Origin: Brachynemurus nebulosus
Taxonomy: Eukaryota; Arthropoda; Insecta; Neuroptera; Myrmeleontidae
Direction: 5' to 3'
Assembly (NCBI GenBank): GCA_035578155.1
Contig: JAPWDM010000001.1
Span: 17,710,725-17,774,724, forward strand
Length of the DNA: 64,000 nt
Numbering within the stretch: position 1 is the first letter of the stretch; every line of letters begins with the position of its first letter. The position numbers and the translations under genes were made by a program. Of the stretch, positions 1 to 12,500 are shown piece by piece. The notes below the pieces were generated by a model. It made no database searches and was not told the DNA's origin. It was given only the letters and a program-made list of their open reading frames with translations.

Positions 1-262
1 TGGGGAACTATTGAGAAGAATCACTGTATGTTGTATTTTTTTCATATTGATTAGATTTATAATTTAGAGTTAAATAAATTTTTTGTCTCTTATTACCACG
101 ATCTCCCCTACTTATAATTTTTAAAACCGGTTAAATTTTAGCGAATTTCGATAACTCGAAATTCAGCTATTACGGCCGCCCCCATGACGTAAATGAGGTC
201 GAGACTATAACATAAATATGTTTTGAGGTTCCTAGAATACGAAAATGATATTCACTAAAATT

Positions 263-381
<119 letters not shown>

Positions 382-1153
382 CACCATTAGTTCAATAGGG
401 TGATATATGCAAAAATATCTTTTTCGAGTTAAGAGTATATTGGGATTAAGCATATTTTTCTACACTATCCTAACCCACAAGTATAAATAAATGTTAATAA
501 ATAACAAAAATATGATAACTTTTAACAGTTATAACTTTATGGAATTTTTTCCCCCATTTAAATCTTATTAAGACAATTAGGACATATCTGACAATATTTT
601 ACTAATTTTTGACCTTTTTCTAACATTAGTTTATGAAATAAAGTCATATTAGTTAATATCACTTCATTGAATTGGTGAATATAGATACAATGCAATAAAA
701 TTTCAAGTTCAATTAAGAAACGTTTGTTGTTATATCCACCGATAACTAAAAATAAAATTCATTTACTGTTTGAATAATATATAGGTATCCTTATCATACA
801 TACATAGGTAGCAATATTTTTATTTTTGTTATTAAGTTGGGCTACGATTTCTTCTCATATGTATATCATATTATTTATGTATTATGTACCATAAAGGTAT
901 TTATTATGCGAGATAAACAGTATAGCTGTAGTTGTATACATATGTACATACTTGTTTTAACAGGAATAACTCTTCATTTTTGTATTGTTATTATGTATTT
1001 TATTGTATAGTTATAATTAAATTTTATATTTAAATATATTTTGTATTGTGTATAAGTAGTATAAGTTATTACTAGATTTAGGAAAATAGTGGTCCCTAAC
1101 AGAATCGCCATATAAAATATTTTGGATTAGGGGGTTATAAATTTTATTAGAAG

Positions 1154-1732
1154 CAGGGCCGGATTTACCTTTGTGGAGGCCCCGGGCACTTTTCATGTGG
1201 AGACCCTTTTTAAAGCAGTAAGGAAATTTCCAAAATTTTTCAAATTTCCCCGAAAAACTGGGTTTACGAGCAAAAAAACAAAAAAGCGCTTATCCTTTCT
1301 ATTTTCTTCTATTCTACTCTTTTAAGGAGGAAAAGTTACGTAAATTGCAAGACGTTTATAGTTTTTTAAAAATTATAAACATTGTTTTTTACCGAATATT
1401 TATAAAAAAAATACCTAAGCGATCTTTTTTCAAAATGATCCTGATTATTTTTTTTCTTTTTTCTTCATTATACAAATGGTATGTATTTATAAATTTGAAC
1501 GGTGGACATTTTATTTTTTGATTTTAATTAAGATTTGAGTCCCGTAGACAGCACGACGCGACGCTTCAATAAACTTCCCCATGTTTATTTTAAAAAAACT
1601 TGAAAAACTGTGCCTTTACTTAACTTTTTCCCCCTTAAGAAATTTATTATCAATTTTGTGAAGGCCCCTATTGTGTGGAGGCCCTTGACCCAAGGCACGT
1701 GCCCCAAGTGCCCTTATGTAAATCCGACTCTG
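1154..1732. mobile_element. hAT-type non-autonomous element
   Basis: Ends CAGGGCCGGATTTAC and (reverse complement) CAGAGTCGGATTTAC. Flanking 8-mers ATTAGAAG (1146-1153) and ATTACAAG (1733-1740) match at 7 of 8, an hAT-style target-site duplication. No ORF inside. Confidence 0.8.
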
Positions 1733-1843
1733 ATTACAAGGCTGAAGATTTTCCTCTGGATTTGAAGACTAGCCTAAGGAAGCTTTTGAGAACAATTCAG
1801 TAAAAATTATAAATTACCTATTTTTAACAATTTCAATAATCAA

Positions 1844-1946
<103 letters not shown>

Positions 1947-2349
1947 CACATTAAGTTGATAATTTAACTTTTAAAAAATAAACACCACTTCCACATTTCC
2001 TTTTTTTACATTTCTGGTTTCCAAAAATTTTAAAAATTATTCCTTATACGAAGAAAATGATTGCATAGAAGTTACAAATGCCTTTGTAACCGCATTGCTC
2101 TCACCATATAATCAATTTTCTTTTTGTTATGCTATTGATTTTCGCGGTTATAACTGCAAAGAAAATTTTCCTAATTGAACTAAAGAAAAATTAATTATTA
2201 TAATAAGTAAAGAGCGAGTGTAGGAATAAATTGCTAAATTTTCAAAAAATTTCGTGCACTAGGTTCATTTATATGAATTTTTAAAATCTTTATTGTCAAA
2301 TATCTCAAAATTAAAAATTTGCACATATCACCCTATTGAACTAATGGTG

Positions 2350-2351
<2 letters not shown>

Positions 2352-2430
<79 letters not shown>
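2352..2430. repeat. (TA)n tract
   Basis: About 79 bases of TA at the right edge of the TIR-bounded segment. Confidence 0.95.
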
Positions 2431-2433
<3 letters not shown>

Positions 2434-3369
2434 TATCCCAGTTAAACTCACGCATGACTCATACAAAAAATAATTTTCTTAATAAAGTAATGAGACGTGT
2501 GTCGTAGCTTTTAACACATTAAGAAATATAACAGCCAATGAGAATGATATAATAATAACCAATTGAACATGACATCTGGTGGTAGAAAATACTACTAATT
2601 TCAAAATTAACATTTGGAGATTAAATATTTAATTGGGAAATTTATTATTTATTATTATTATTATTAAGAATTATAATAACAACCACGAGATTCATGTAAA
2701 AATAATGTATTTTATTTTATTTAATATTAACTGTTCATGTTAAAAATATTAAATAAATAAAACATACGTATTACATTTATGTAATACATTTCCAAAATTT
2801 TCTATTGTATCGTCATGCTATTATTTAAAAATATAATAGCTTTAATGTTTAAATTTTTCAACATATCAATAGGTAACGAATTCTTTATTAAAAATTACTT
2901 GTATAATTATAACTTTTAGGATATAATGTAAAAAAATTAAGGGTTTTCCCTCTTGTTCTATTGCCCTGTTAATTTGCATTGCTGTCCCCTTAAAAGGACA
3001 TTTTATTTCTAAACAACTACTTCAGAAACAATTCTATCACATCAGAAGGTCAACCGCGAATTTTGTTTATTTGAATATTTGCTTATCATTTGGAAAAGCT
3101 TTTAACAAAATTGTCATTTTTTAAAATGATTAAATTTTAATAATAGAAAAAACGTAATATAATAGAAATATTTAGTTTTTATAACTTAAAATTGAATTAT
3201 TTTTGTAATAGAAATCAAGGATTAAAAAAAAAAAATAAAAAATAGTCGTTAGTTTTTCTTTAATTATACATATATAATGATTATGGAATGATACATAGAA
3301 TTTTTTTTATAGAGATTTACAAATTACAGTATTTACAAAATACAGTCTGTCATCGTTTGTTTATCATGT
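2431..3369. other. Non-coding AT-rich stretch
   Basis: No gene, RNA gene or clear repeat seen. It contains a short (TTA)n run near 2645-2668 and precedes the transposase 3' end. Confidence 0.5.
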
Positions 3370-5155
3370 TTAATTTTCTGAATTTTCATCATTAGAAAAT
3401 TCTCCGGAATCATTTCCAACATCTATTACTACAGATTGTTGGTGGGAATCAACTATCTTTATTACATCCCACCAACGCATCATATTTTCCTCCGCCTTTT
3501 TTATACATTTCTTCCAATATTCTGCGTCTATGCGACCTAGTGCTTTTTGCCACATCTCTAAAACCTTACCATCACTATAACCCTCACTACCAATATTTTT
3601 GTTATAATATTCTTTACAATTGGCCCATATTAATTCAATAGCATTGAGTTCTGGATGGTAAGGTGGAAGCCTTAATACTTCATGACCATTTTCTTTGGCC
3701 AATTCGTCAATTTCGTACTTTTTTTCTACACATGACGCATGTTGTTTTGCCAGTTGGAACAATTCCATTTTTAACATGTCTTTATCATGGGGAATGTTTT
3801 TTTCTTCTAAATACTTTTGTAATTCGCCTTTTGTCCAGCTGGACGTTGGATTTTTTTCAATTAAACGGGAATGATACCTCGCATTGTCCATGATAAAGAC
3901 AGTTTTACTAGTTAGGCAAGGCAAAACTTTCTCGACGAACCACTTTTTATAATTGTCTGCGTTCATATTGTCATGGTAATCAGATGATTTAGATGTTGCT
4001 GTAAACACTAGTGACGCAGTCGGCAGAAAACCATCTTCTCCTCCACAATGCACTACGATGTATCTAATAACAAAAGAAAATTTATTAAAACTTGTTTAAG
4101 TAAAAAAATACGTACTGTAATTTTAAAATCTCAAATTTATCATCTTCAGAACTCTGATAAACAAATAAATATTGTGCTAAGAACAGCAAGGTTTCATTAG
4201 ATGTTTTGGGTAGGGAATCTTAAAAACGTGTATATACAAATTTTAATTTTTTATGAAACTCACCGCTTCCCTTCACCCAGAGGCTTGTTTGGTAAACTCT
4301 GGATATTTTTATCGTGCCATGTTTTCCTGGACGATCCTCGCTGAAATATCCAAGTTTCGTCTTGAAATAAAAATTTCCAGCCTTCTTCCTTTAATTTAAA
4401 ATATCTCCGTAAGAAACGTGCTCTATCAACAGCGATATGTTCTTTTTCTTTTAAACCACGTTTTGGGTCATCTACTGAAAATTCAAATCCTATTTTATGT
4501 GAAAGTCTCCATAGACTACTTCTGGAGAATTCGAAAATTTCTCGATTTTTTAATTCCTTCTGAAGGATATCCAATGTCACATGAAGCCCTAAAAATAAAA
4601 TAATATTTACACCAATTACGAGTAAACTTTACGATTACAAATCTTCTAAAATTTGTATAAGAACTTTAGAAGTGTCATAATAAGTTACACTTTGTAGAAA
4701 GTACAAATACGACGTGAGTGTTTCACACTTAGCACAAGAAACAGCAAGATAATAATAATAAAAGGTTTGATTAACAAAAATATGTAAAATGTAATGGTTA
4801 CATACGTTTGGAATGCAGTTCATAGATCAGCCGCGAAACTGTATCTTTTGTAAAATTGTCGACCTCAGTCGATTTCAAAGCAAAACGAGACCTCTTTCTT
4901 GGAGGAGAACTTAATCTATTTCCACCTGCTGCTCTCTTCTCAGTTTTTGTAACCGCATATTCACTAACGCCACAATCTTCTGCTGTCCTCTAAAACGTTT
5001 AATTAAATAAATTGTAATAAGATATTAGTTAGTAAATTGTGTTTGACAATTAAAATAAATGTCAATATATTTACCTGTCGAACTGATTCCAGTGGCAAAA
5101 ATGGACATAGATTATCTGGTTCTTTTTCGAAATATGAATGAACATTCCAAACCAT
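3370..5155 (-). CDS. IS630/Tc1/mariner-superfamily DDE transposase, four exons
   Basis: Transposase that would cut and paste DNA at TA targets. Exons, in order: 5155-5075, 4989-4806, 4588-4264 and 4063-3370. All junctions are GT-AG and in phase, giving about 427 codons without an internal stop. Exon 2 has a basic PPRKRSR patch and, with exon 3, a helix-turn-helix-like region (YELHSKR, SRSSLWRLSHKIG). Catalytic residues seen: D in LFQDETWIF, D in FIMDNARYHSR, and E in PYHPELNAIELIWA. The second D and the E are separated by 83 residues because of a helical insertion (WTKGELQKYLEEKNIP onward), instead of the usual 34-41. The start is uncertain: upstream of 5155 the exon runs into a (TA)n tract, so the N terminus is probably lost. 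No convincing TIRs were found around the gene. The intact frame suggests recent activity or domestication; neither is shown. Confidence 0.87.
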
Positions 5156-5173
5156 CTCTTTAGACTGACTCTT

Positions 5174-5177
<4 letters not shown>

Positions 5178-5238
<61 letters not shown>

Positions 5239-5267
5239 CAACTGATATATAGATATATACATTCCAA

Positions 5268-5336
<69 letters not shown>
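5178..5336. repeat. Paired (TA)n tracts with short spacer
   Basis: TA at 5178-5236 and 5273-5336. The spacer holds attccaactg twice as a direct repeat. The left tract truncates the transposase 5' exon. Confidence 0.92.
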
Positions 5337-5339
<3 letters not shown>

Positions 5340-5459
5340 TCTTTCATAAAGTTCGCACCATATGGGAAAATTTTTTACTATTGATTTTTTAAAAAATATT
5401 TTAATGGGGCTAGTTGGTGCATCAGTTGGAATGAAAAGATAGCTAAACACATCTTACCT

Positions 5460-5873
5460 CCTTCTTGCAATTTGGCGGGAAATCGAAAATTTCAAAATTG
5501 AGAATTATGAAAAATGGTAATAATTTGAAAAGTACTGCACTACCGAACCGATTCTCAAAATTTTCTCATTGCACGAAAACTAAGTTATTTTAGGTGGATA
5601 GCACTATGCTGTACAAAGTCCGTTCGGGGTTTTGGGTCCCAAAAATAAATCACCCAGCCGATTTTGACTAAACTATTTTAAATGGATATATGCGCCAAGC
5701 GCCTTATGCGGAAAAGCGCCAAAAATTAACTACTCAACTAATTTTGAAAATCTTTTCACTCTTAAAAAGCTGAATTATTTTAAATAGGTATAGGTCTTAC
5801 AATTAGTTGAGATCCGTCAGTACCCAATATTTAGAAATTCGCTATGTTATGCAGATGCTGCGACAGGGGTATT
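5460..5873 (-). repeat. Copy of the terminus-plus-satellite repeat family
   Basis: On the minus strand it starts ACCCCTGTCGCAGCATCTGC (5873 downward) and continues as diverged ~120-base units (taaactattttaaatgga..., ccgattttgactaaac...). The same order is found on the plus strand at 60508. Confidence 0.7.
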
Positions 5874-5898
5874 TTTTTTTTACTTTATACGTTACAAA

Positions 5899-6285
5899 TA
5901 TGGAGGGTAGAGGTAAGGAGGAGTATCTCATATGGGACTTGAATCGAAAAAGTGGCCCCTGAATTTGATGAAATAATAGTTCAATAAGTACCCAGAACGG
6001 CGCTGATAAGCAATCAGGGTTCGATCTGAACTTGGCGATTATAAGTGAAATGAAGTATGCCAAAGGGAATACTCTATACAACTACTTCTATACTCTACTA
6101 GAGTATAGAAGTAGTTATATTGAATAAAGTAGTAGTTGAAAGTACAGCAAATAAATGGTCAATTAATAACGTATTTTAGATCAATTATTAACGAATTTTA
6201 GTACACTAGCGCCATCTTAATTTCATCCACTTTTGGGGCCACTTTTTATACATAGAGATACTTCTCCTTACCTCTACACTCCATT
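5899..6285. mobile_element. hAT-type MITE, copy 1 (387 bp)
   Basis: Inverted ends TATGGAGGGTAGAGGTAAGG / caatggagtgtagagg; flanking 8-mers GTTACAAA and GCTACAAA match at 7 of 8. A second copy lies at 34780-35166. Confidence 0.82.
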
Positions 6286-6310
6286 GCTACAAACAAACAC
6301 ACACTCTCTC

Positions 6311-6316
6311 TTTATT
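6311..6316 (-). promoter_or_regulatory. MED14 candidate poly(A) signal
   Basis: AATAAA on the minus strand about 120 bases after the MED14 stop codon. A hAT-type MITE (5899-6285) begins about 25 bases further downstream, so the cleavage site may lie close to or at the transposon edge. Confidence 0.5.
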
Positions 6317-6434
6317 ACAGATAAAATAACATTACAAAAATCTATATTTAATAATTCTTTATACATTTTATAATATACATCTGTTTTGCATAAAACAATA
6401 AATTACAAGTAAATTAAAAAATTGAACTTAATTA

Positions 6435-6578
6435 TCACTGTGGCCCCATCATACTCATTGGCATTCCTACGGGATAGCCTTGAGTCGACTGAGGAGGCAT
6501 TGGTGAATTCATTTGCATAGCCGGCGACTGTATTTGTTGGGTGGGTGTCATTCCTCCAGATGCCGGCGGAGGTACAAT
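6435..6578 (-). CDS. MED14: MED14 terminal coding exon 15
   Basis: Acceptor ctag before 6578; 47 codons rich in Pro, Met, Gln and Ser, ending MMGPQ and a TGA stop at 6435. Poorly conserved tail; assigned from phase, position and the following poly(A) signal. Confidence 0.88.
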   Translation of the reverse strand: MVPPPASGGMTPTQQIQSPAMQMNSPMPPQSTQGYPVGMPMSMMGPQ

Positions 6579-9500
6579 CTAGAAAAATTACAAAAATAGA
6601 AAATTTTAAACCATCTAAAAAACCGGTTTATGTGTAAATCGAACTATTTTTTACCTGATTTTGCATTTGTGGTGGTTCTGTTGGTAATGTTAAATTTGCT
6701 AGTAGGTCTCGAACAGCCGGGAACAGAGAACATTCATTTGGTGGATTGAATTCCGCGAAACGTTTCAATTGTAAACTGGCAGCGGTCAATGCGGACGCTG
6801 GCATTGGATCTCGTCGTGCTGCACCAATATTTCCAGCTGGTCCTGGTTCACGTTTTTCGGCCAGTTGGGTTAAATTTGTACTAGCATCATAAACTAACGG
6901 AAGAACTACTGAAGGTGGTTCCATATTTGGGGGATACTGGACGCCGATTCTTGTTATTTGTAACTGGAATAGTAGCAAGTTAATTTTGGATTTATGTTAA
7001 TGTTGGCTAGTTTGACTTACGAAGAATAAAATTTTGTTTCTGGCAACAAGAACTCCAGCCATTCCACAAGGTACAATGGGTGTTGCGGATGGGGGTATCC
7101 GTAGACACCATTGGACAGACCATTTCAAGCCTTGTGTTAAACCAGGTACCATTTCTAGGCGAATAATTTGTACAAAATCTTTGAGCACGTTGTATGGAAC
7201 ATTTATTAAACTTCCAAATCCTGAGAGCGAGTTAGGTTTGTATGGAGGAGCCGCGGCTTTTGTATCGAAGAATTTTTCAATTAGCTAAAAACAACAGTAT
7301 TTTATTTTATTTAAATTTTGATAAAATTTTATGAAAAAATGAAAAATAAGAAATTAGTTGTGTAGCTTCTACACGAGTATACAACTGTGGTCAATGGGTA
7401 GAATTCTAAAAATGGGTAGAAAAGTTACTTTTTTTTAAAAAAAAAAAAATAGAATATATTTTACAGAAAGAAAAGACCACTGAATCGGTATTTACGATAG
7501 TCGATACGTAATACGATGTGAAGTTTGAATTCGTGCCGATTCATTCCCATTTACGGTATAATATATGCATAGTGGCCACATTACTGGAAAACCTGGAAAT
7601 GTCAGGGAATTCCAAACTTTCTGGAAAAGTCAGGGAATTTTACTAGAAGACTGGAAAAAATTGATTTTTATAATTTTGTTTATTTAGGAATAAAACTCCA
7701 ATCAATTCTTCACTTGTTTTGAGATTAGATTTAAAAATTGGCACGAATTTCTCTTTTTTTCTTTGTGTGTGAAGTGTTAAAAAGTTATTAAGAAATTTTT
7801 TTTAGCTTCTTGGGATAAAGTAGGGGCGGCATTTTTCACAAAATAGGGAATTTTTTAATAAAATTTCTGGAAAACCTGGAAAAGTCAGGGAATTTAGTCT
7901 TTAAAAATCTGTGGCCACCATGTAGTATGTAATACTCGGAGGTAGAGATGGGAATCGGGTAGGGAGTTTTAAGGATCTGCTCGGGTCCCGCCGAGAACAG
8001 GTATAATTTTCTTAAAACGGGTGGCAGTGAAAATTTTTTTACGGGAATAGGAGTGAACCGGAATACTAACTAATAAAGTATAAAATAAATTTAATTAATG
8101 TTAAAATGGCGTATTTGACAATATTAAAGACAAGCAATCAAAATAAATTTTAATGAAAATTGATAATAAAAACAGCAATTTATTATACTAATTCATCTTA
8201 ACCATCATTATTTTATTTAAAAAAAATTAATTAAAAAAGTAATTTTTTAGTTAAAATCCACGTAAACAGAAACGGGCTGTGACGTTACATTCTCTTATAT
8301 ATTTCAACACTATCTCCACTAGGGTCGCTACTATAAATTCCGGTTAATAAACATAACCTTTGAAAATCATCTAAATTAATTTTTTAAAAACTACAGTCCC
8401 TATAATAAATAGAGTCGTGACATGTGTGCTGAACGTTGATTGGTTCCGGCATTTTCTGTCCACAGTTTCCGTAAAATACATTAGAAATAAATTAAATATT
8501 AACAAAAATTATTTAGATTAACCCAGAAAGAATAATTAAATTAAAAAATTTTAATTGTTCATTAATTCATAACTTATTAACAATAATTATGTACTCAAAA
8601 ATATTTACTCAAACATGTGATAATTAATTTTGAAGTTCCCGCTCTGTTTTGGACAGAAAATGGATGACATGTCACGACTCTATTTATTATAGGGACTCTA
8701 TAAAAAACCAGCAATTTATTTTCCTAGTTATAAGAAAAATAAACAATTTTCTTTCTTAATTACAGAACATCTGCTGCTATCTAGAGAATGTGACGTAACT
8801 GACAGCTAATGAACGTTTTCGCACAAATTTTGAGAATAAATATTAAAATAATTTTTTCTAACGATTTTAGGCATTATTTTTAAAAATCAAAAACAGTTAA
8901 ACATGTGTAACACATAAATATGTGTATTTTAAAATAATTTCCCAAAATTAGTCAAATTCCCGATTACTTTAATAAAGAAAACTGCCCTTAAATGATTTAA
9001 CACTTTAACGTACAATGGATTAGTTTTCGCATGTATTACCTGTAATTCTTCATTTGTCCACTTGTCAACGTGTTCAGGTAGCGGTGTCACTTTAATATGC
9101 AATGACTGCAAATGTTGGGCGTTGAGACTGACCCGACACTGGAGTGTTTCAACTTTGAAATGGACAACTCCAGGTTCATTGTTCGGCATAGCTGTAAGTT
9201 CGGTTTGTATAAACCGTTGCAATTGTCGTCTCATGTACACACAACCAAGGAATCGTTCTATCGGTGCCATTTCAGGTCCAGGTAATCCTGAAGGATGGGG
9301 TGACGGTCGACAAAGACGATCTAATGCCTCATTTGTCAAAAGTGTTGGAACAGCTGCGGCCCATGGACGTGCCGGCAATACTCTTGAACTGTGGCTTGCT
9401 AAATTTTAAAATAAAATTAGACCCAATTTTAAGATTAGATTATAAGTTATTGTACCTTGTCTATGATCGGCTTGTGGACTGTGTAACGCTGAATGGCCGA

Positions 9501-12500
9501 GTGGCGATTGACCAGGACGAGCAGGTGATGGTCTCGGTACACTAGGTGATCCTGGCCAATTCGATGCAGCCGGAGAAGCCATACTTTGAGAAGATGGGAA
9601 TGGGCTTCCATCAGTGTGACCTGTTTGTATGAAACTGCTAGCTGGTGAATGTCCTGGAAGGCTAGGTCCTGGAGATGCACTCGGCATTAAACCAGCTGGA
9701 CTAGGAACATGAAGAGGATTAAGTGGTGAATTCGCTACTCCACTTGGGCTTGGATGTGGCATTAATGGAATGGGAGATGGATTTATGTTTGGCGGAAGCG
9801 ATGGAGGAGATGCTAGATTGAATGAAGTGGCCGGACTGGATCCAAAACTTGTGTGAGTATTTCCCTGAGTAATATTTGCGTGTGGACTGGCTGGTGTATG
9901 TGGATTACTTCCGGATGGAGGTGTTAGAGGCGCATGAAACCGTAGTGCATCGCGTTGTTGGGCTGGTGATTGTGGACCACGATGATGGCTTAAGAAACTT
10001 CCGCCACCGCTTCCTTCTACATCCATAGTGATCGGTGATGGTGGATTATCATCTTCTGATTGTGATCGTCGTCTGGAGATCACGCTTTCATCCGCGTATT
10101 TCGATAAGAATGTCTAAAAAAGAGACCAAAAAGATTTAGCTTACAAAAAACTATTAGTAGGTATGTTCCAACAAACACTCAAATTAATTCTCTTTTTAAT
10201 GAGCATGCGCATAATTGACTTTACTGTTCCAACTACCCAGAGTAAGTATTTCAAATCCTAGACATGCGCATTAACGAAAATTTAATTTTTAACCTTATAA
10301 TTTAAAAATTTAAATAATAAACAGACATAATTTTAAGTTTGAATTGTTCTGTCAAAAGACAAATTACAAATTTTTCACTTCATTTAATTGCTATTCGCTC
10401 CCAGCCGAAAGTATAGCCACCTACATCAAATGATTATTTAACAATTTATCAGGCCATTTTACTATTTAAATAAATGGAAAATATATTAAAAAACTGAAAT
10501 TTGTTTAATAAAAGCCATACATCTACTCATTTTACCTTAAAAATGTCTGAAAATACAATATTTTTCAATAATTAACTAAGAAAAAGCATAAGAGGTAATT
10601 TTTATGATATTTTTTTTGAAAATTTCAAAATAAATAGACGTTTGATAGTAGGGTTACAAATAATTCTTTTTATTATTTTGTAGAATCTGGTAAATAGAAA
10701 TCGTAATAAGTACTCGCCTTGAAAAAATCAAATAAGTATTTAAAAAAAAATACTTTTTCTTAAAGAAAATAGTAAAAGTATGTACAAATACCGTCCTGAT
10801 AAACAGATATATTTGTCCACCATGAACGCTGTAGTCGATTTTTGTATCCCCTCCAGGCAAAAGTTCATAGCGAAATTAGCAAACAGGTATATTTTAATTA
10901 TTTGTTTTATAAATATTTATATTATATTATTTTAGTAAGTAATAAAGTAAAATATGGAGTAAAGTAACAAAAAAAATTCGTACATTTTATTTAAAAATAA
11001 AATTAATAAAAACATAATTTTTTAGTGGATATATTATTTGAAAATATTTTTCATAGTATGGAAGGTATAGAATACATAACTCAAGTCTTTAGTAGAGACA
11101 TCTTTTGAAATCCCTACGAATTAATATAAACGTTCCTACCTATTAAATACCGAAGTGAAGTTCTGAATACGGTACTTGACTGTATTCAAAATTTGTTTTA
11201 AATGTTGAATAATTTTATGTATTGTCCTTAAATATATTTAATTTTAGTAGTGACAAATAAAAATATTCTTTAGTTACTTAAAAATTCGATTTCGAAAATT
11301 ATAAATTTTTAGCCTTCATTTAAATGGTTAAAAACGCAGTGATATTTGAAAATGACGTCATTTTTTAATAGCAGATCTTATTACTCTAGTTACGGTTTGT
11401 CTATGACAAATTGCATTTTCATTGTGACATTTTTACAATTCTAATTGACCAAGAGAAGTTGTTTTTATTTGTAATTTATTTTGAACTTTTTGGTTTGGAA
11501 TTAATTTTGCACTCAAAAAAGATTGATGGAAGGAATACATCGTCACTTAATACGTAAAATATCCTTATCAACTTGTTTTAAACATTATGTTAAAAATGCT
11601 TTTATTTTTTGCTACAATTTTAAAGTTACGTTTTCTTAAAGTGCATTTAATACTTGTAGAGCTTCATGAAAATCTTACGATGATGATAAATGAAAAAGAT
11701 AACAAAGTGAAAGTTGTAAATACCACTAAAACTGAGCATGATGACTGCTGAATATTGTATACAAATTTGAAATCGTGTTGACAAGTGTTGATATGAATGA
11801 AAGTGACATCTGTTTGAGTTAAATCGTGACGTTATTGCATACGTCACTACGCCAAATCGTTTTTCCCGCCAATTTGTTCATTTAAAATTGAACAATGGTT
11901 TTTTTGAAGATTTTTAAAAATTTAACAAAAATTAACTAATTTATACGTAAGAACAAAGCATTTAGAATCATTTCTCAATTGCAGTCAAGTACCCTATTGA
12001 ATTTGATTCGACCTTCAAATGACATTATCGAATTTAAAATACTGCATTCACTCGAATTGGAAATTCTAGTGTTTGTTGGAACATACCTAGTGTTATCTCA
12101 CGGATACTTACTTTTAAACCTTGAGTCGGTGTGAATTCTTCCACAACATTACTTCTATCGAATCTACTGTAAGCGCCATCCCGTAATGAAACTAACCCAC
12201 CACCGAGTAACCTTAACTCTAAACAATACATTCCCTGATACGCCACTCGAAGCATCGTCGCCGACTGTGGCATAATCGTAAACGTTTGGACAGGTACTTG
12301 GGGTCTTGTGTTATGAACGCCCATTTGTGGAATGGTTGGCAAACGACTGACGGAGACCAGTGGTTCATAAGTCTCATGTAAGATATGAACTAGCTGCGCT
12401 AAATTTTTCGTCTGATTCAAATATCCCTCCAATTGTTCGCGCATTAATGAATGCGCATTAATCGCGTTTTGTCCCGCGGCGAAAACTAGTTTAAACATTT

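Noticed and set aside
9062..9545. Plus-strand frames opposite MED14 exons 11-12
   Set aside because: Shadow frames; the minus strand carries the conserved protein.
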